Shown: piece by piece, positions 12,521-12,994 of the stretch
Numbering within the stretch: the first letter of the stretch is position 1
How the letters are laid out: each line of letters starts with the position of its first letter
Assembly: GCA_031289865.1 (NCBI GenBank)
Contig: JAITOQ010000083.1
Span: forward strand, 1-12,994
Length of the DNA: 12,994 bases
Reading direction: 5' to 3'
Source of the DNA: Clostridiales bacterium
GTDB lineage: Bacteria; Bacillota; Clostridia; Christensenellales; JAISNN01
Translations under genes and position numbers: made by a program
The notes under the pieces: model-generated
Told to the model about the DNA's origin: nothing
Database searches by the model: none
The model's input: only the letters and a program-made list of their open reading frames with translations

Positions 12521-12553
12521 TGTCATTCTGAGCTTGCGAAGAATCTAAAACGA
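12521..12553 (+). repeat. Family B repeat (second copy in the pheS-pheT spacer)
   Basis: TGTCATTCTGAGC-TT-GCGAAGAATCTAAAACGA. It has the same TT loop as the 1821 copy and ends directly before the pheT ribosome binding site. Confidence 0.8.
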
Positions 12554-12575
12554 TAAAATAAAGAGGAAAACCAAA

Positions 12576-12994
12576 ATGCTACTTCCTATATCATGGCTAA
12601 AAGACTTTGTAAATTTAAAGGGAATCACGACGGACGAGCTTGCAAAAAAGTTAGTTTCCGTCGGTTTTGAGATCGAGGAAATCATCGATCAAGGTACCGT
12701 GCGGAAAGGGATCTATACCGCCGAAATTTTCTATATTGAGAAGCACCCGAAAGCGGACAAATTGGATATTTGCGGTGTACGCTCAAAGGGCGGCGCAACG
12801 TATAGGATAGTCACGGGCGCAAAAAATATCAAGGCGGGCGATATCGTTCCGCTTGCCCTTGACGGCGCGGTTATACCCGACGGGACGGGTATTACAAACA
12901 CCGAATTCCGCGGCGTTATCTCCGAGGGTATGTTTTGCGGCGGCGCGGAGCTTGCGCTCACGGAGTCGGATTACACCGGCGCGTCCGTAAACGG
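12576..12994 (+). CDS. pheT: Phenylalanyl-tRNA synthetase beta subunit, N-terminal part (cut by window edge)
   Basis: Non-catalytic beta subunit that binds tRNA-Phe and carries the editing site. 139 codons are present of roughly 790-800. It begins MLLPISWLKDFVNL, the family's typical start, followed by an EMAP-type tRNA-binding OB fold: IEKHPKADKLDICGV, YRIVTGAKNIKAGDIVPLA, and GVISEGMFCGGAELAL in place of the common S.GMLCS..ELGL. AAGAGG (12561-12566) lies 9 bp before the ATG. It follows pheS in the same direction and lacks an evident promoter of its own, so it is probably transcribed from the pheS promoter through two family B repeats. The frame stays open to the end of the window. Confidence 0.95.
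   Translation, partial: MLLPISWLKDFVNLKGITTDELAKKLVSVGFEIEEIIDQGTVRKGIYTAEIFYIEKHPKADKLDICGVRSKGGATYRIVTGAKNIKAGDIVPLALDGAVIPDGTGITNTEFRGVISEGMFCGGAELALTESDYTGASVN

Overview
The window looks like a chromosomal segment of a Clostridia-type Bacillota, probably an uncultured lineage. The evidence is a Spo0A-type DNA-binding domain, a YtxC-like sporulation-family protein, MinD/MinE, strong AGGAGG ribosome binding sites and vegetative promoters with extended -10 boxes. The phylum is fairly safe; anything finer is a guess. Coding DNA is moderately GC-rich with many GCG/GAC codons, the spacers are AT-rich, and four short repeat families sit in almost every spacer.

Layout, left to right. (1) Minus strand: asparagine synthetase B (C-terminus cut by the left edge), preceded in the same direction by a cytoplasmic GH36 alpha-galactosidase that has its own clear promoter. 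A MITE-like inverted repeat lies between them. (2) Plus strand: a 110-aa protein that is only the Spo0A C-terminal DNA-binding domain, then minD and minE. No minC is present here, so the usual minC place is occupied by a putative transcription factor. (3) Plus strand: pgsA (phosphatidylglycerophosphate synthase) with its own promoter, then valS (valyl-tRNA synthetase) after a strong 13-bp hairpin. (4) Minus strand: a RelB/DinJ-RelE/ParE toxin-antitoxin pair with its own promoter and terminator, AT-rich and probably acquired. (5) Plus strand: a YtxC-like gene preceded by a sequence resembling a mother-cell sigma-E promoter. (6) Plus strand: pheS and the first 139 codons of pheT (phenylalanyl-tRNA synthetase alpha and beta), with its own promoter.

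Most genes are housekeeping (translation, phospholipid synthesis, asparagine synthesis, division-site placement). Two things stand out. One is the Spo0A-C-only/minD/minE cluster, which could tie a Spo0A-like regulator to division-site selection; its recognition helix differs from Spo0A, so its DNA target is probably different. The other is the repeat load. Family A is 7-nt tandem repeats (AATGCAR) ending in ATTGCGG. Family C is 7-nt repeats (YTTTCAA). Family B is a hairpin with core ATTCTGAGC-loop-GCGAAGAAT, whose diverged copy keeps its pairing through compensatory changes. Family U is an 18-nt unit, GCCGTTTTATAGAATACT, arranged as long palindromes. In two operon spacers (minD-minE and pheS-pheT) a B core is flanked by inverted heptad arms, giving small composite elements inside transcribed regions. 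No RNA genes, transposases or CRISPR arrays were seen.
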